From NCBI RefSeq assembly GCF_020921035.1, contig NC_063151.1, positions 31,192,934 to 31,256,933 of the forward strand: DNA of 64,000 nt, written 5' to 3'. Source of the DNA: Rhodamnia argentea. Taxonomy: Eukaryota > Streptophyta > Magnoliopsida > Myrtales > Myrtaceae. The notes beneath the pieces are model-generated. The model was not told where the DNA came from, searched no databases, and saw only the letters and a program-made list of their open reading frames with translations. A program made the translations under genes and the position numbers. This document shows, in pieces, positions 38,029 through 50,304 of the stretch (its first letter is position 1; each line of letters begins with the position of its first letter).

Positions 38029-40213
38029 ATTATTTGCCCCATTCAACTGAAGGCGAAAATGACCGGAGAAACTTTCCCTCCTCATATCGATCGATATATG
38101 TGCTGGCTCGGGTGGCATCTCTGAGGTGCACTAGTTTGTATTACAAAGTAGCACTTAGCGGCATTGGGTCATTTGCATCAAAAGTCCTGGTGAGAATAAA
38201 TCTTGGTACAGACCTGGGTTCTGATCAGGATGCACAAACTGCTTCGCCTAAAATATGTCGGGAAGTGTGCTTTAGGACAAAAACTTCTGGACCTTGATCA
38301 AACAGGAAATGGCAATTTCCTGATTGGCTACAAGAACAGAACAGAAGCGGGCACAATGGCTCTGCCTCGACTGCTTGTATTTATTACTGGAGGGGCCGTG
38401 AGATGATATTAAGATTGTGCCCGAGAAGAATAAGAATCTGTAGCCTGCACAATTTGTAGGATGGACTGTGTGATACTTATAAACTCATTCTTCATGTAAG
38501 TTCTGAGACCTTCAAAGGAAGGCTGAAACATAATGATAGGTCTTTTGAGTCATATTTTCCTTCATTCTCTTTTTCCCAAGGAAATATCACCCCTTCATTC
38601 TTTTGATTTGTTGGGCTATTAACATAGACAGGTTTACGAGCAGACACAATAGAAAATGAATTGTGGGTGATGTCGTGTAACCTATTAATCAATAGATCGA
38701 GTAGATTAAAGTTCCTCTAGTAAGAGATGGAGGGAAATCTTTGTTTACCTCTGCGTCCGTAACTCTCCTCGAACATCCATAAATTATGACCTGAAATCTG
38801 TTTTCTAGATGACCGTTCCTTTCTTAAGGTGGATCCGACGGTCCTTTTTCTCATCCGAATTAATCTAACGGTCCATACAATCTCTGAGACCGGTCCCACA
38901 AATCCAACAAGGAATCATAGAATTGTCACTATTTTCGGAATCGAGGAATAACAAACCACGAAAAAAAAAAAAAAAACACAGAAGGGTGTCTCAATTTTTA
39001 TTTTTTTTAATCGGGGGCGTCTCTAGTTGAACAGTTCCGAACAAGCAAAGAAAAGGAAAGCGGAACAGTTTAGGGCGATGAACTGATCGGATGGTCAAGC
39101 TGTCTCTGTGGGGCGTCGCCGACCTGGTTGGAGACGGCCGATGACGGCAGATGACAGCAGGAGTCATCTCTCTCTGATCGCGCTCACAGGTTGGACTCTC
39201 TCACTAACTAGCGTTTCAGGTTCCCATCTTCTTTTTCGATTTCCTTTTTTTTTTTTCTGGGTTCGAAGGCTTTCTTTTTCGATTTAACTCGCGCGTTTTA
39301 ATATTCTTGAAAAAGTTGGAAAATTTCTGGGCTGAGCTGCGATTTAGAGCGTATTCGAGCCCGAGCATTCGCGGAATCCGTATAGGTAAGTACGGTAGAA
39401 TGTTTTGAGTCAGCGTCTGGGGGGTTGCTTGTAATGAATCACTAGCGGAAGCTCGTGTTTGCGTCGATTTAAACCAATCAGTTTCCCTTTGCGAGCTTAG
39501 TAATTTTCTGTCGTCTGTATGAATGGGTCGCTGTCTTGATCTCTCCTCGAAGTTTACACAGAATCTGTGCCTGGGTTGTTGCCCTTTGCGTGCCTTTTTC
39601 ACCATCTCTGCTGAGCTGTTTGAATCGAGATCAAGTACGGAATTCGGAACCACTGTAGCGATATCTTAAAAACTTGTCTTTGAAGAGTTCGTGGGGGCAA
39701 GCCCTGCAAAAGGGTTGACAATGGGGGTATGTGATTTCGACCGATCCTATATGGAGAAGCAAATTTCCAGTTCTAGACTGCCTTGGTTTTTGAGTATCTT
39801 GAGTTTACATGGGCCTCCCTTTAAGAAGTCATAGCGGCTGGTTGTGGTTTCTGTGCTTTTGAGGAACATTGGGGTTTTTATTCTTTTCTCGTTCTGATTT
39901 ATGGTTGGCCTGGTTGTAGCACGATAGCTAGTCGTCTGTTACCTTTTCCGTGCAAAAGTATTTCCTCTGTCAGGCATGTGTTCAGCAATTTAGACCTGAA
40001 GCCGACGAAAACTCTCTTTGAAAAGATCGCCAGGGTAAATTTCAATGTGATACATATGGTCGATGCGGGCTCGATGGATTCTCTAGTTTTTGTTTATGCT
40101 GTAGCTTTTCCTTAACCAAGCTGAATGCCTGAACTAAATGTCTGCTGTTAATTTCACGTTTATTCTCTTTCAGAGCCCCTTCTGAACCGCTGTTGTTGTA
40201 GGCATCTGCAAAA
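38029..40213. other. Region between ELG1 and the N6AMT1-like gene
   Basis: Begins with the ELG1 3' UTR or an alternative last exon (38306-38459). An A run is at about 38960-38976. The promoter and non-coding first exon of the downstream methyltransferase gene lie from about 39050. A minus-strand frame at 39216-39653 runs antisense across that leader and has no family resemblance. Confidence 0.5.
39386..40201 (+). other. Probable 5' UTR intron of the N6AMT1-like gene
   Basis: A strong donor TATAG|GTAAGT at 39385/39386 and an acceptor TTGTTGTAG at 40201 bracket 816 bp, and the ATG at 40214 follows 12 bases later. The upstream exon would be non-coding. Inferred from splice consensus only. Confidence 0.5.
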
Positions 40214-40981
40214 ATGTCTTGCAGAGTTGCCCAAATCCACAAGGTGAGCTCTCACCCTGAAGTTTACGAGCCATGCGACGATTCATTTGCTTTAGTTGAT
40301 GCCTTGCTAGCTGACCGCACTAATCTGTTGGAGCACAAACCAACTCTCTGCCTTGAACTTGGGTGCGGTAGTGGATATGTTATTACTTCTCTGGCACTTA
40401 TGCTTGGAGAAGTGCCTGGAGTACACTATATTGCCACGGATATCAACCATGATGCAGTGAGAGTTACCCGTGAAACATTGCAAGCACACAATGTTCATGC
40501 TGATGTGATAGCCACTGATCTTGCATCAGGATTAGACACCCGTCTGGCCGGTTTGGTCGATGTAATTGTTGTGAACCCACCTTATGTTCCAACTCCTGAA
40601 GACGAAGTTGGGCGGGACGGCATTACCTCCGCGTGGGCAGGGGGTGTTGATGGCCGAACTGTTATCGACAGAATATTGCCCGTCGTGGATAAACTTTTGT
40701 CAGGTAGAGGTTGGTTGTATATGGTCACTCTCACCACCAACAATCCGTTGCAGATATGCCGCCAAATGAAAGCGAGAGGCTATGCCTCTAGGATAGTCGT
40801 TCAGAGGTCAACAGAAGAGGAAAGCCTTCACATCATCAAGTTCTGGCAAGATTCGGGAGATCAAACGTGTAAAAGGGAAACGACAACACCGAAGAAGACG
40901 GCCGGTGGTAAGGTCATGGATTCTGTACTCTCACAAATGCATCGATTGCCGTTCTGGAAGAAAGATGAAGGCAATGACTGA
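40214..40981 (+). CDS. N6AMT1: N6AMT1/HemK2-like class I methyltransferase
   Basis: A single 255-aa reading frame, full length for the family. The start has YEPCDDSFAL (18-27), typical of the HemK2 branch. The S-adenosylmethionine-binding motif is LELGCGSGY (47-55), the acidic strand end is D76, and the catalytic NPPYVPTP motif starts at N121. The C-terminal part carries the substrate-side fold with ERRS-like QRSTEEESLHIIKFW. The final 40 residues are a basic extension (TPKKTAGG) seen in plant members. The eukaryotic enzyme works with TRM112 to methylate the glutamine of the GGQ motif in release factor eRF1; DNA 6mA activity has been claimed and disputed. An intron in the 5' UTR is likely. 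Confidence 0.93.
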   Translation: MSCRVAQIHKVSSHPEVYEPCDDSFALVDALLADRTNLLEHKPTLCLELGCGSGYVITSLALMLGEVPGVHYIATDINHDAVRVTRETLQAHNVHADVIATDLASGLDTRLAGLVDVIVVNPPYVPTPEDEVGRDGITSAWAGGVDGRTVIDRILPVVDKLLSGRGWLYMVTLTTNNPLQICRQMKARGYASRIVVQRSTEEESLHIIKFWQDSGDQTCKRETTTPKKTAGGKVMDSVLSQMHRLPFWKKDEGND

Positions 40982-41468
40982 CCCGACATACTGTATAACG
41001 GAGTCCTCTCAATTTGTACTGTGTTGTATAATATCGTGTTGGGGCAACTAACGCATTGTTGATAGTTGAGAATTAGGCTTTAAATTCCCTTCTTTACTTA
41101 GCTGAGGATCTTTGAAGTAGTAACTTGGGTTTTATTGGAAGAGAGCTCTTTTAGTCCCTCTCTTTGTCTAGGCATTGCTACCCTTCTTCTTTGTTTAATT
41201 TTGTTGTGCAAATTAATCCAATTAGCTGGCTCTTTATGATCCTTCTGTTGTCTAGAATAGGTTGGATCTGGCTCCGCTTTATTTCCAGCCCAAAACTCTA
41301 GTCAAGCTACTGATCACGCTCAAACCAAGCCAATATTCCGAGACTGGTCATCGGTATAGTTCGAGTTGACCCGTCAACGCTAGGCAGACGTTCATGTAAC
41401 GAGAAGCCTTACATTAACTCGAGGCTTCGTATGACAGAAATTATCATGCAAGAAGTAGCAAACACTAA

Positions 41469-42377
41469 TGGTGCGTATGATAACATTTTTAGAAGTGAAT
41501 TTTTACTTCAAAAATGTTTCTAGAGCAGAAATCCATTCGGTAATGTAATTTTCAAAGCAAAAATCCATTTTGTTAAAAAATTTACTTACGAAAGAAATTT
41601 TCACTTTTGAAGTGAATTTTTACTTCTGAAGTTGTTTTTTTCTCAATTTGAAAAGTTAAAAAAAATAACTTCTCCAATTCAATAAGTACTTATCACCTCA
41701 CCCTTTTTTTATTACGCCTTCACCCTCTTTTCGATCATACCCACCTCCGCCAACCTCCTCCGCCATCGATCATCGCCGACCTCCACCGGTTGCCATCCAT
41801 GACCACCACCAACCATCGACCATTGCCTGCCCCCACTCATTGCAAACCTTCGTCGACCACCACCCGCCGACCGTCCCCGGTAGCCAACCTCTGCCGGCTA
41901 TTGCTAATCGCCGACCACCGCCAATTGCCAACTTTCGCAAGCCGCGATCACTGCCAACTACCGATCTTCGTTGGTCGTGACCACCGCCGCCCCCTACCGC
42001 CAACCATCGATCACCGCGCCAGCCGCCGCCGCCGCCGAGTCGCCATCTTCAGCCATCGGTGTAAAAAATAAATAATAAAAATTTATTTTAAAATTTTAAA
42101 TAATATTTTAATAATAAAATTATTTTTAAAGAAATTTAAAAAATTAAAAAATGAACTAGAAATTTTTCGGCTACCGATAATAATTTTTTATAGAATATTT
42201 TGTGTTAATAATGTTCAGAAGTAGAAATTTTCAACCGTTACCCAACAAATTTTTCTGATAAAAAATAACTTCTGAAGTATAAGTAGAAAAATCGACTTCC
42301 GCTTCTTAAGAGAAGTAGAAAAATTAACTTCTAACCAGAAGTTAATTTCTAAAGCAAAAGTGTTACCATGCGCGCCC
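41469..42377. mobile_element. PIF/Harbinger-like MITE (909 bp) with a GC-rich insert
   Basis: Left end TGGTGCGTATGATAACA and right end (reverse complement) GGGCGCGCATGGTAACA form the inverted repeat; TAA flanks both sides (41466-41468 and 42378-42380). The ends resemble those of the MITE at 2482-3326. The middle (about 41741-42060) is strikingly GC-rich, built of degenerate CCACCGNC/CGACCACC words, in contrast to the AT-rich arms. There is no transposase. The insert could be captured host DNA or an expanded simple repeat. Confidence 0.68.
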
Positions 42378-42448
42378 TAACTTTGTCAATAACTGCTGAA
42401 AAGAATAATTATTTGGGAATAAAAGTGGCAGTGCAAATTAACGTACGA

Positions 42449-42931
42449 GGAAAAATTAGCAAAAGAGTCCTAAATTTGTTATAAATTGTGTCAATTAGGT
42501 TTCAATTTTTTCTTATCAATTGAGTGTTAAAGTTTTTTTTTGTTTATGCTAGTTTAGTGCATCAGGCCAACTTTGGCCAGTCAACGTTGACATGGCAATT
42601 TTTTAAATTTTAATAATTTATTTTAATTTATTTTTTTGCCTTTTTCTTTTCTTCTCATTCTCAAAGGCGCTCATGGGCCTCTAATGAGGCCGACCTTGCA
42701 GCCATTGGGTGAGCTTGGCCTAGCCCAGCAATGGCGAGCCTAGCCTAGCCCTGGTCGCTAATTCGAGAATCGGCGGGAGAACGAAGGAGAAGAAAAAAAA
42801 TTAAAAAATTATTTAAAAATTAATCACGTTAGCGTCCATGTTAGCGTTGGCCGGTCAAAATTAGCCGAGTGGATTGAATTTATACAAATGCAAAAAGATT
42901 TAAGACTCGATTAAAAAAAAGGAAAATTTCC
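42449..42931. mobile_element. Mutator-like MITE, family A copy 2
   Basis: Starts GGAAAAATTAGCAAAAGAGT and has the same order of words as the other copies: a tgtcaatta stretch, GGCCAACTTTGGCCAGTCAA, an AT-rich strip, a GC-rich core (about 42660-42780), then GGCCGGTCAAAATTAGCCGA and GATTTAAGACTCGATT. The right edge runs into a family B-like sequence, so its end and target duplication are not certain. Confidence 0.5.
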
Positions 42932-43928
42932 AATTAAGGGCCTCAAGTGCCTTGATTTTCTCGAATAACGGTCCGAAGTGGGCTTTGTTCTAAATAAGGA
43001 CTCGAAATACCTTATTTATTTCAAAGAAAGGCCTAATTTTTGTCTTGTTCTCTTTTTTGCAATTTTCTCTTTCTGCTTCAGCTTTCCTTTTCATTTTTTC
43101 CTTTCCCTTTTTCTTTTTCCCCTCCCCCTCCCCGGCCACGGTCCACCATTGATGTTTGCTTCTCTTTCTCGCTCTCTATAGTCGTCCACACTCTCTCTCT
43201 CCAGTCTGATCTCTTGCAAGTCTCTGTCTCTTCGTATTCACCTGTTTGAGATTCAAAGAAAACCAGCAACGAAGGAGAGAGATAGAGAAGCAGACACGCC
43301 GGCCGTCGTTCCTGAAGTATAGGACTTCGACAAAAAAAAAATAATAAGTATAGGACTTTTTTTGATGATTTTTCCAATATATGACTTCAACAGTACGTAT
43401 TTTCTTTTACCTTTTCTAAAGAATATCTAACTTGAGATGAGCTGATTGGATCAATTACTGAGGCTATATATGCTTGCTCCCAACAAACAATGCGATCAAA
43501 TATTCATCCAAACGAAACTCTAGTTTCAGAATGATTTCCTTCCGGCTCGGCCGCCAGCCTCAACTGAAACTCTGCCCTAAAACCAGTTTTAAATCTTCTT
43601 TACAGAAGTATCCAACATCACCGAGCTTATAAGAAGTCGGTCAGCACTTTATTTTGCAATTACAACAAAATAAAAAGGAAGATTCAAAATGAACCAAAGG
43701 CAATGGAATGATGTATAATAGAACTCAACCACTGAAAAGAGCATGAACAAACACCAGCAGCGACAACATATAATTTTGCCCGCTAAGAGAGGGCGTGTAA
43801 TTAAAAAAGTTGGAATAAACTAATCAAAGCTCGAAATGAAAAAAGGAGGAAGTTCTCTCTGTTCTAGTTCATTCTCTTCTCTCTAATATCGCACCCTTTC
43901 CAACTGCCTAGAACCAACAATGCCTCAA

Positions 43929-46900
43929 TTACACTTTATCATCTAATTTATCATTTACAAGGGGTAGGAGCTCCATACGATTTCGCGGGGTACGGGGAGT
44001 CCGAGGAGTCCCTGGTGGCTGTTGGGATAGCATGTGCCGCACGTAACCATAGAAAGTGCACCCCAAGAGCGTTATTGCACACCCCACAGCATTCATAGCC
44101 GCGATAGGATTCCGGAATATGAGCCACGATACCATGACAGCGACCGCAACCTAAGTGAATTATAACAAGTAACTTGAATTACTTCAGCACAAAAACATGA
44201 GGAAAAGCTGGTTAAAAAAAGATAATGTCACATGAAAAGCGCAACATCAGGTACTGTAAACTGAAAGTTCTCATTCACATCTGTAATTCCAGTAAGTCAA
44301 CTGAAATTGTCACATCATATAAGAGAATTATGAAGCATGAATGAAGGATTGACAATAGCAATAAAACTTCCAAATATAGAATAGTAGATATCGAGCATTA
44401 TACAGTTTTTAAGAAATTTACCTTGAGATTACCGGCAACATTAAATGTTACTGCAGTTGTTGAGTGAATCACGTAAAAGATGGAGAAATTTAGGCAAAAT
44501 GCCAACACTCCAGAACTGAAAATAATGATGAGGGATGAGGCAATAGATGTATGAGTCTGAAGCCAGAGAAGAACTCCAGGACCTTCAAGAAGGATCGCCG
44601 GGACAGCCAAGATCATGGTTGCAAAAGGTGCCATGTAGTATACTGTGTTAATGCTACAGGCACCAATAAGTCGAGAAAAGTAAATTAGCATCAGTCCAAC
44701 TACTACAAAATAAGCCAAGCACAAACATCTCACACGAGGATAAAAGGAAAATGTCAAATTACTTTCAGAGGTTCTTCAAACAGTAAAATTTCTTCCACTA
44801 AGGCAGAAAAACATCCATCATAAAAGCCTCTATTCAAGGTCATCAGCATAAATTAGCAGTACAACTAATTTTGGGCGAGAAGAGAAGGACAGAATAATCA
44901 ACATTTCATCTCTTACAAGGGAACTAAACCCATCTTTCATTCCGCATGCTGAGTTGGGTGTCCTAATACGAAAACATACTAATTTAACATGTTTCTTAGC
45001 CACGCAGGAAGAACAACCGCCAAACAAGACAAGTAAAGGTCGTTAAAGGCTCAGCTGAAAAAAAAGTTGTTCATCATAGACTGCTAAATTGCTTTGTTTG
45101 CAAGACTCAGGAATTTGGAGAATGAAGCATTAAGCTAGCCTAACCATGCTGGAGTCTCATTCAATACCCTCGTGTTTCTAGTAAGTAATTCTAAATGAGT
45201 AATTTGCAGCATTTTTCTTGATATTTGTCTCTTACTATTGAAGTAGAATGCGGATGCTTTATTAGGAGGCTTAACTCAAGGCACACTTACATGGCATCAG
45301 TAGCAACAGCTAGGCAAAAGTACCACCAGATGACATGAAATAGCTTACTCATAGATGGATCTATTGTACAATGTTTACATTCTTTAAGCAGTTCAATGCC
45401 TATGCTGTTCCCTGTAAACACAATCCAATGAACATGTGGAGAACTCGACAGGCATGTGTAACTTAAAATGTCCACCATTATCCAAGGAATCTCATAGTTA
45501 AACCATCAACATTTGTGCATGCGGATTCAATCCAGTCATGAGCATTGATCTGTTAGCATTTCCTTCCATTAGCATTGATCTGGTAGAGCCAAGAAAAGAT
45601 CGTCTCTATCAGCTATACTCTAAGACAACCAGTCGCCCTAAAGAAAAATTTCCTTTTGTACCAGGCATTTTCCGTCGGCTATTTACTTTCATGTGACAAA
45701 TGAACAACCTCCATTGTAACAGTTACATAATCTAAGCAAGAAGTAATATCACATTTCATTGAGACTCCCTTTGCCATTTAATCCAACATACTCTGACGAA
45801 AACAATGACACAAAAAAGGAGTGTAATGTCTTGGCGTGAAAGGTGTATGACATCCTTAAAACAGACATCATTATAAAGGTACATTAGAAGAAATGAGGCA
45901 GGAAAAAAACCAGCAACAGTGAAGCACCTGTCAAACTTGTATCCATGCAACAGGGATTCTGCGAGAATCGTCTTTGTGGAAGTTGCAAGACAACCAAATA
46001 AGGCAGCACAGAACCCCAGCATGTTGAAACTAAGCTCTGTAACTGATGTAAGGAGAATTCCCCCTACGATTGGTATCAAAGAAGCCCAAATACGCCAGTC
46101 AAAGTACTTTCTCCACACAAGCCACTGCAAAACAACTGTTCAGATCCATAGTTAGCAGGATCTTCTTATTGCTGGACGAAGCATATGATCAAATGCAGGT
46201 ATTAAAAGCATTTTACTCCGCAAAAGAAATATTCTGCGCTAACCTGTTGTTGCAGGAGTGAATGACTTTATTGTCTGCATGAAAGAAACTGGGATATAAC
46301 GTAAACTCACATTCCCAAGGACAATGTTTACGCAGAACACAAAGGACATGGGAAAAATTCGTCTCCAGCGATCTTCAGGGTCAACAACTATCAAAGGCTT
46401 GAGCTTCAGCACTTTTATAACCAGGTAAGCTCCAATAGCCGAGCATATGAAGTGTACACACGAAACAGTCAGAGGGAACTTGAAATCCAATTTCTGCGGA
46501 GTAAAAGATAAATATTCTCAAGAAATCTCGGAGATGAGCAAGGACGTCCAATATACAGGGAAAACCCATCCATTCAACAGAATATCGCCTCGCAATGAAC
46601 TAACGCATCACAAATAAACAAGAAAGCAATCAGAATCGACTGTTTGAGGATTTCTGAAAACAATAATTGATGGGGTTCATTTAGATTTTCCAAAGAAAAG
46701 AGCAAGTCAGCAATGCGGCAATCTCCTAGACTGCTGTAAAGGATATGCAAGGCTAAACTGAACCTCTTCCAGAGAAAGGTAGGATCCAAATGATTCGCAG
46801 GGCGATCGATTGGTGGGTCATTTTTCGTGTGTTTGTGCGGGTCTCCTGAGTAAATTTGACTCAATCTGTCAATGCAGCAGACCAGTCTATACTTGAAAAA

Positions 46901-47583
46901 ATAGGGACTAAGACAAAAGGCAACATATATTCAAATAGAAATCCGGATCCGGCGATGGATTGCGGAGATTGTGTATTTCTAAAACCTTTAAATCCTTCGT
47001 GCTGTCTTCAATCATCACAAGGAGAAGGAGGTATTGTAAATTACAGTTTCGCTGATCCAAGTAATAAAACTTTAAAAAGAAGACAGAAAGAAAAGAACAG
47101 AGAAATAAGAGCGAGCCAAAAAACGATCAGCTCAGTTTTGTTAGCAACGCCTCCACCAGAAGTTCTGTCAGCTAACCAGGGAAGCGCGATAATAAAAAAA
47201 GGTCCAACCAAAACAAGGTAAAAAACAAAAAAAAAAAAACATCACGAATCGAGGTAAGAGTTTCAAAACAAGTGGAATCTACAGAAATTGAACTCATCGC
47301 ATGGCTAGATTTCACAGAATACTACGACAAGTTCGAGAAGAATCGCAACGCCAAAGCCGAAAGCAGGCTCGGACGAATCAGCGGGCACAAAGAAGAGGAG
47401 AAGAAAAGGATAGGGCGAAGAAAAATCAAACGCGAGCGGCGAAACGGGGGAATTGCGGCGAATCGGAACCTGGAAGATCCACTTGTTCATGATGATGACG
47501 GTGACATTGAAGCCCCACCACTGGACAATCGCGAGGAGAGATCTGAACACGCTCCACTCGCACAGCACGCCGTCCTCCATCAT
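43929..47583 (-). CDS. UDP-GALT1: UDP-galactose transporter (UDP-GALT1/GONST5 group)
   Basis: Five minus-strand exons join in phase: 47583-47470, 46493-46244, 46135-45928, 44653-44422 and 44150-43929, giving 341 aa, the length of the plant family. The protein is nearly invariant in familiar stretches: WWGFNVTVIIMNKWIFQ, LDFKFPLTVSCVHFICSA, KPLIVVDPEDRWRRIFPMSF, LGNVSLRYIPVSFMQTIKSF, GCLATSTKTILAESLLHGYK and FYVIHSTTAVTFNVAGNLK. The tail has the repeated PGTPRTPRTPR motif. About ten membrane helices of the triose-phosphate translocator/NST fold are expected. Members sit in the Golgi and exchange UDP-galactose (some UDP-glucose) for UMP, feeding wall polysaccharide and glycoprotein synthesis. 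ATGs at 47583 and 47580 are both possible; an in-frame ATG at 47622 would add 13 residues. Confidence 0.96.
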
Positions 47584-49700
47584 CACCGCCCCCAATCTCC
47601 TCCCTTCCTTCGAGCCCGGCAAAAAGAAGAAGAGGAAGAAGAAGAAAAACCTAATCGAATTCCTCCTCGGCCGCCCTTCAATCGATCAAAAGCGCACCGC
47701 AGAGGAAAGAGGGGGAGGGAGAATGCGAGGGAGTGCGCAACGGTTGGAGGCAGTAGGGGGAAGGGTCTTAGTCCCATGTGACGTGCGTCTCTGTTACTGC
47801 GCTGCGTTGAATTCTAAACGTTTCTTCTCTCCTCTCGCCCTCCCACGCCATGGATTCGGCGTAGCTATGCTTCTTCCTCCTCCTCCTCCTCCTCCTCCTC
47901 CTCCCCTCTCTTTCACTTAGCCTTCGCTTTTTCTCGTAATTCTAGGTAAAGCCCCACTCTCTCTCTCTCTCTCTCTTCGCCTCTTTTGTAATCGAAGGTT
48001 AATGTTGCGGGTCCCACTTCAATAGGGAAAAAAATTATGGTGAGAGTTTCATGATTCTGCGTGAGACAACGGCTCGTCTCGTGTCGCATGCTAATTCGAC
48101 GTCGATACCTGCTTAATAAATAAATTTAGTCAAAGACTCGACTTGTTTTCCGAATATGTTTCGAAATATTTTTTAAGATAAGTTTTTACATCGGTTACAA
48201 AAGTGAACGATGATGAATATTTTTACGAAAATATTTAGATATGGATTATTATCGATAATAAAATATAATTTTATGGATTAATTATTTCAAAAAATACAAA
48301 AGCGATCGTTTTTAAGATAGCTGTGTCATTGCCCTATTCTTTGAGAAATCGAGGTGTGACATTCATTGGTATAAGAGTTTTCTATAAATCATCAAATGAC
48401 CTAATTTAGAAGCTCATTAGCTGTATACAAATTTCAGGCAAAAGAGATGGTTGGGCTTGGGCTTGAGCTTGGGCTCGGGTCTTAAAAATATGAGCTTGAT
48501 GGCTCATATATTACAATTTACCCTCTTTAAAAGATATTTCGTCCTCGAAGTTTGGACTTACTAGTCTTACCCTGACTCAATCCTGAATGGATCCATGATG
48601 ATTTACGCCGACAAGTTTTGAAGATGGAAGAGATTATAGCCAATATGGATATTTGGGCATTTACGAATTTTAATAGTTTCTATTACCGAGTAGTTAAGTA
48701 ACGGGGCACTTTTCCGTTTATCGAGATGCTAATAACTTACTAGTTTTCTTTTTCAGGAAAAAAAAAATTAAAGAAAATAATGACTTCCTAAGGTTCCGGA
48801 TGAAGCGACTGATTGAATGCGGAGGAGTATAGGGTGGGGCGTTGACCCGAGGGTGCACTGCCTTTGTAGTGGGGCGAGCGCACATGGGATCGGGGGTTCC
48901 TGTTTTGCAAAGTCGCTCTTTTCCACGTGTGTGCCTACTTCTTATTGGCCAGATTGTCACCGATAATGTCCGGTCGCGAATTATGCTTCTTCGCTTACGA
49001 AGACTTTGCAAGAATTATGTGCTCTTTTGATCGAGTAGCAGACGGCTCGAATTTTAGTTTTTTTTTTTTTTGTTGAACAAGTTTAATTCCAATGTCTAGA
49101 TCGGTCACTGTCGACCTCACGATCGGTGATCGATTTGGGCACGCTATCAACTCGGGCATTTATTTTCTATCTAGTCGACACGCCACTTCGTGTGGCAATG
49201 GCGAGGCGGAGCTAAAAGGGAATCACAAGAGACCGACCGTATCTTTTTTTCTTTTTTGGAAGATAGATAGCCAAAGGTAACATGGGTCGAGGAGGTTGCA
49301 TGTGATTGCTTAAGGGTTAGGCTTTTTCTAGTCGAAACTTTCATATGCCATCTCCATCTACAGCTCCCATTGTCATTTCAAAGTTTATGAGTTTGCTTCC
49401 GAGTTGGTGGACCGGTGGCGTCTCTTCGCTGCTTGATCAATGCGAACGGGAAGTAGCCATCGATACGTGACACGAGAGCCTCTAAAGACGTGGAAACCGG
49501 CCCAAGATCAATGAATTGTTGGAAGACCCCATACCATCCCGCCTCCTTTGATCCTCCTCTTTGCGGTTTGCAATACGGGATGAGTTCGTAGATAATCCGT
49601 CCTTAAGATCGTCGCTCTCGGTCTTCGACTTCGGACATTTATTCCTATCTCCTTTTGTTTATAGACCCGCATATCTCTTTCTATTCTCAGAAATCGTACA
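47584..49700. other. Promoter side of UDP-GALT1 and gene-free spacer
   Basis: A (TCC)n run at about 47874-47904 and a CT microsatellite at 47957-47976 lie upstream of UDP-GALT1. Around 48370 the sequence gtgacattcattggtataag resembles an LTR end plus a methionine-tRNA-type primer site but no element could be delimited. The plus-strand frames at 47272-47920 are antisense or upstream shadows. Confidence 0.4.
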
Positions 49701-49712
49701 TGAATTAATCGG

Positions 49713-50304
49713 GGAAAATTACTGGAAAATTATATAATTTATTCACTTTAGCCAATTGAGTCTTAAACCTTTTAATTTTGTCGGTTGTGTGATGAACCTC
49801 TTGAGATCTTGCCAAGTGAGTCCATTCGGTCAATCTTGACCGAAAATCGACGACTTAGATGCCGATGATGCCACATAGAACGGTTGGCACCGAAATGGGT
49901 GATTTTTTTTTCCTTTTTTTTATCAAGCCCAGCGAGGATTGCCGGTCACAAGCGAGGGCCGTGAAGTCATCACCGGTCGCGGGCGAGGATTTCGTGGCCC
50001 TTGCAAAGTCTAGGGGAGTGTTAGCCGGTTTGGTCGGGCTTGATAAAGAAAAAGGAAAAGAAATAAATAAAGGAAAAAACACGGATCCGTTTAAAAGTCA
50101 CAAAAAAAAAAAATGTCTTCATCAATGTCGACCGCGCTACGTAGAAAGTTTGGCACCCACATCAATAGCTTCCAGCTAAAATTGACCAGATGGACTCAAT
50201 TGACAAAGTGTCAAAAAGTTCGAGACTCATCTAGCAAAATGAAAAAGTGAAAGACGGAATTGATCAAAGTGCAGTAACTTTATGACATTTTGGATAATTT
50301 TTCC
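49713..50304. mobile_element. Mutator-like MITE, family A copy 3 (592 bp)
   Basis: Left GGAAAATTACTGGAAAATT and right (reverse complement) GGAAAAATTATCC ends, flanked by similar 9-mers gaattaatc (49702-49710) and gaatcaacc (50305-50313; 7 of 9 match). Contains the family words CAATTGAGTCTTAAACC, TTGACCGAAAA and AAAATTGACCAGATGGACTC around a GC-rich core at about 49925-50030 with GCGAGG words. No transposase frame. Confidence 0.6.

Larger units (their letters stand above)
40982..43928. other. Repeat-filled convergent region between N6AMT1 and UDP-GALT1
   Basis: Holds the two 3' UTRs, a Harbinger-like MITE (41469-42377), a family A Mutator-like element (about 42449-42931) and, abutting it, sequence of family B type (about 42920-43050), then pyrimidine-rich low-complexity DNA at 43040-43260. 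No gene is supported. Frames such as 41790-42071 and 43078-43377 arise from GC-rich or low-complexity sequence. Confidence 0.5.

Noticed and set aside
39216-39653. 145-codon minus-strand frame upstream of N6AMT1
   Set aside because: Runs antisense to the probable 5' UTR exon and intron; lysine/arginine-rich tail comes from a T-rich tract.
41770-42071. Glycine-rich and proline/histidine-rich frames
   Set aside because: Arise from the GC-rich repeat inside the Harbinger-like MITE.
47272-47920. 169- and 155-codon plus-strand frames
   Set aside because: Antisense to UDP-GALT1 exon 1 and built from GAA and TCC repeats.
48360-48390. LTR end with methionine tRNA primer site
   Set aside because: Only a loose match (TTGGTATAAGAG); no matching second LTR or target duplication was found.
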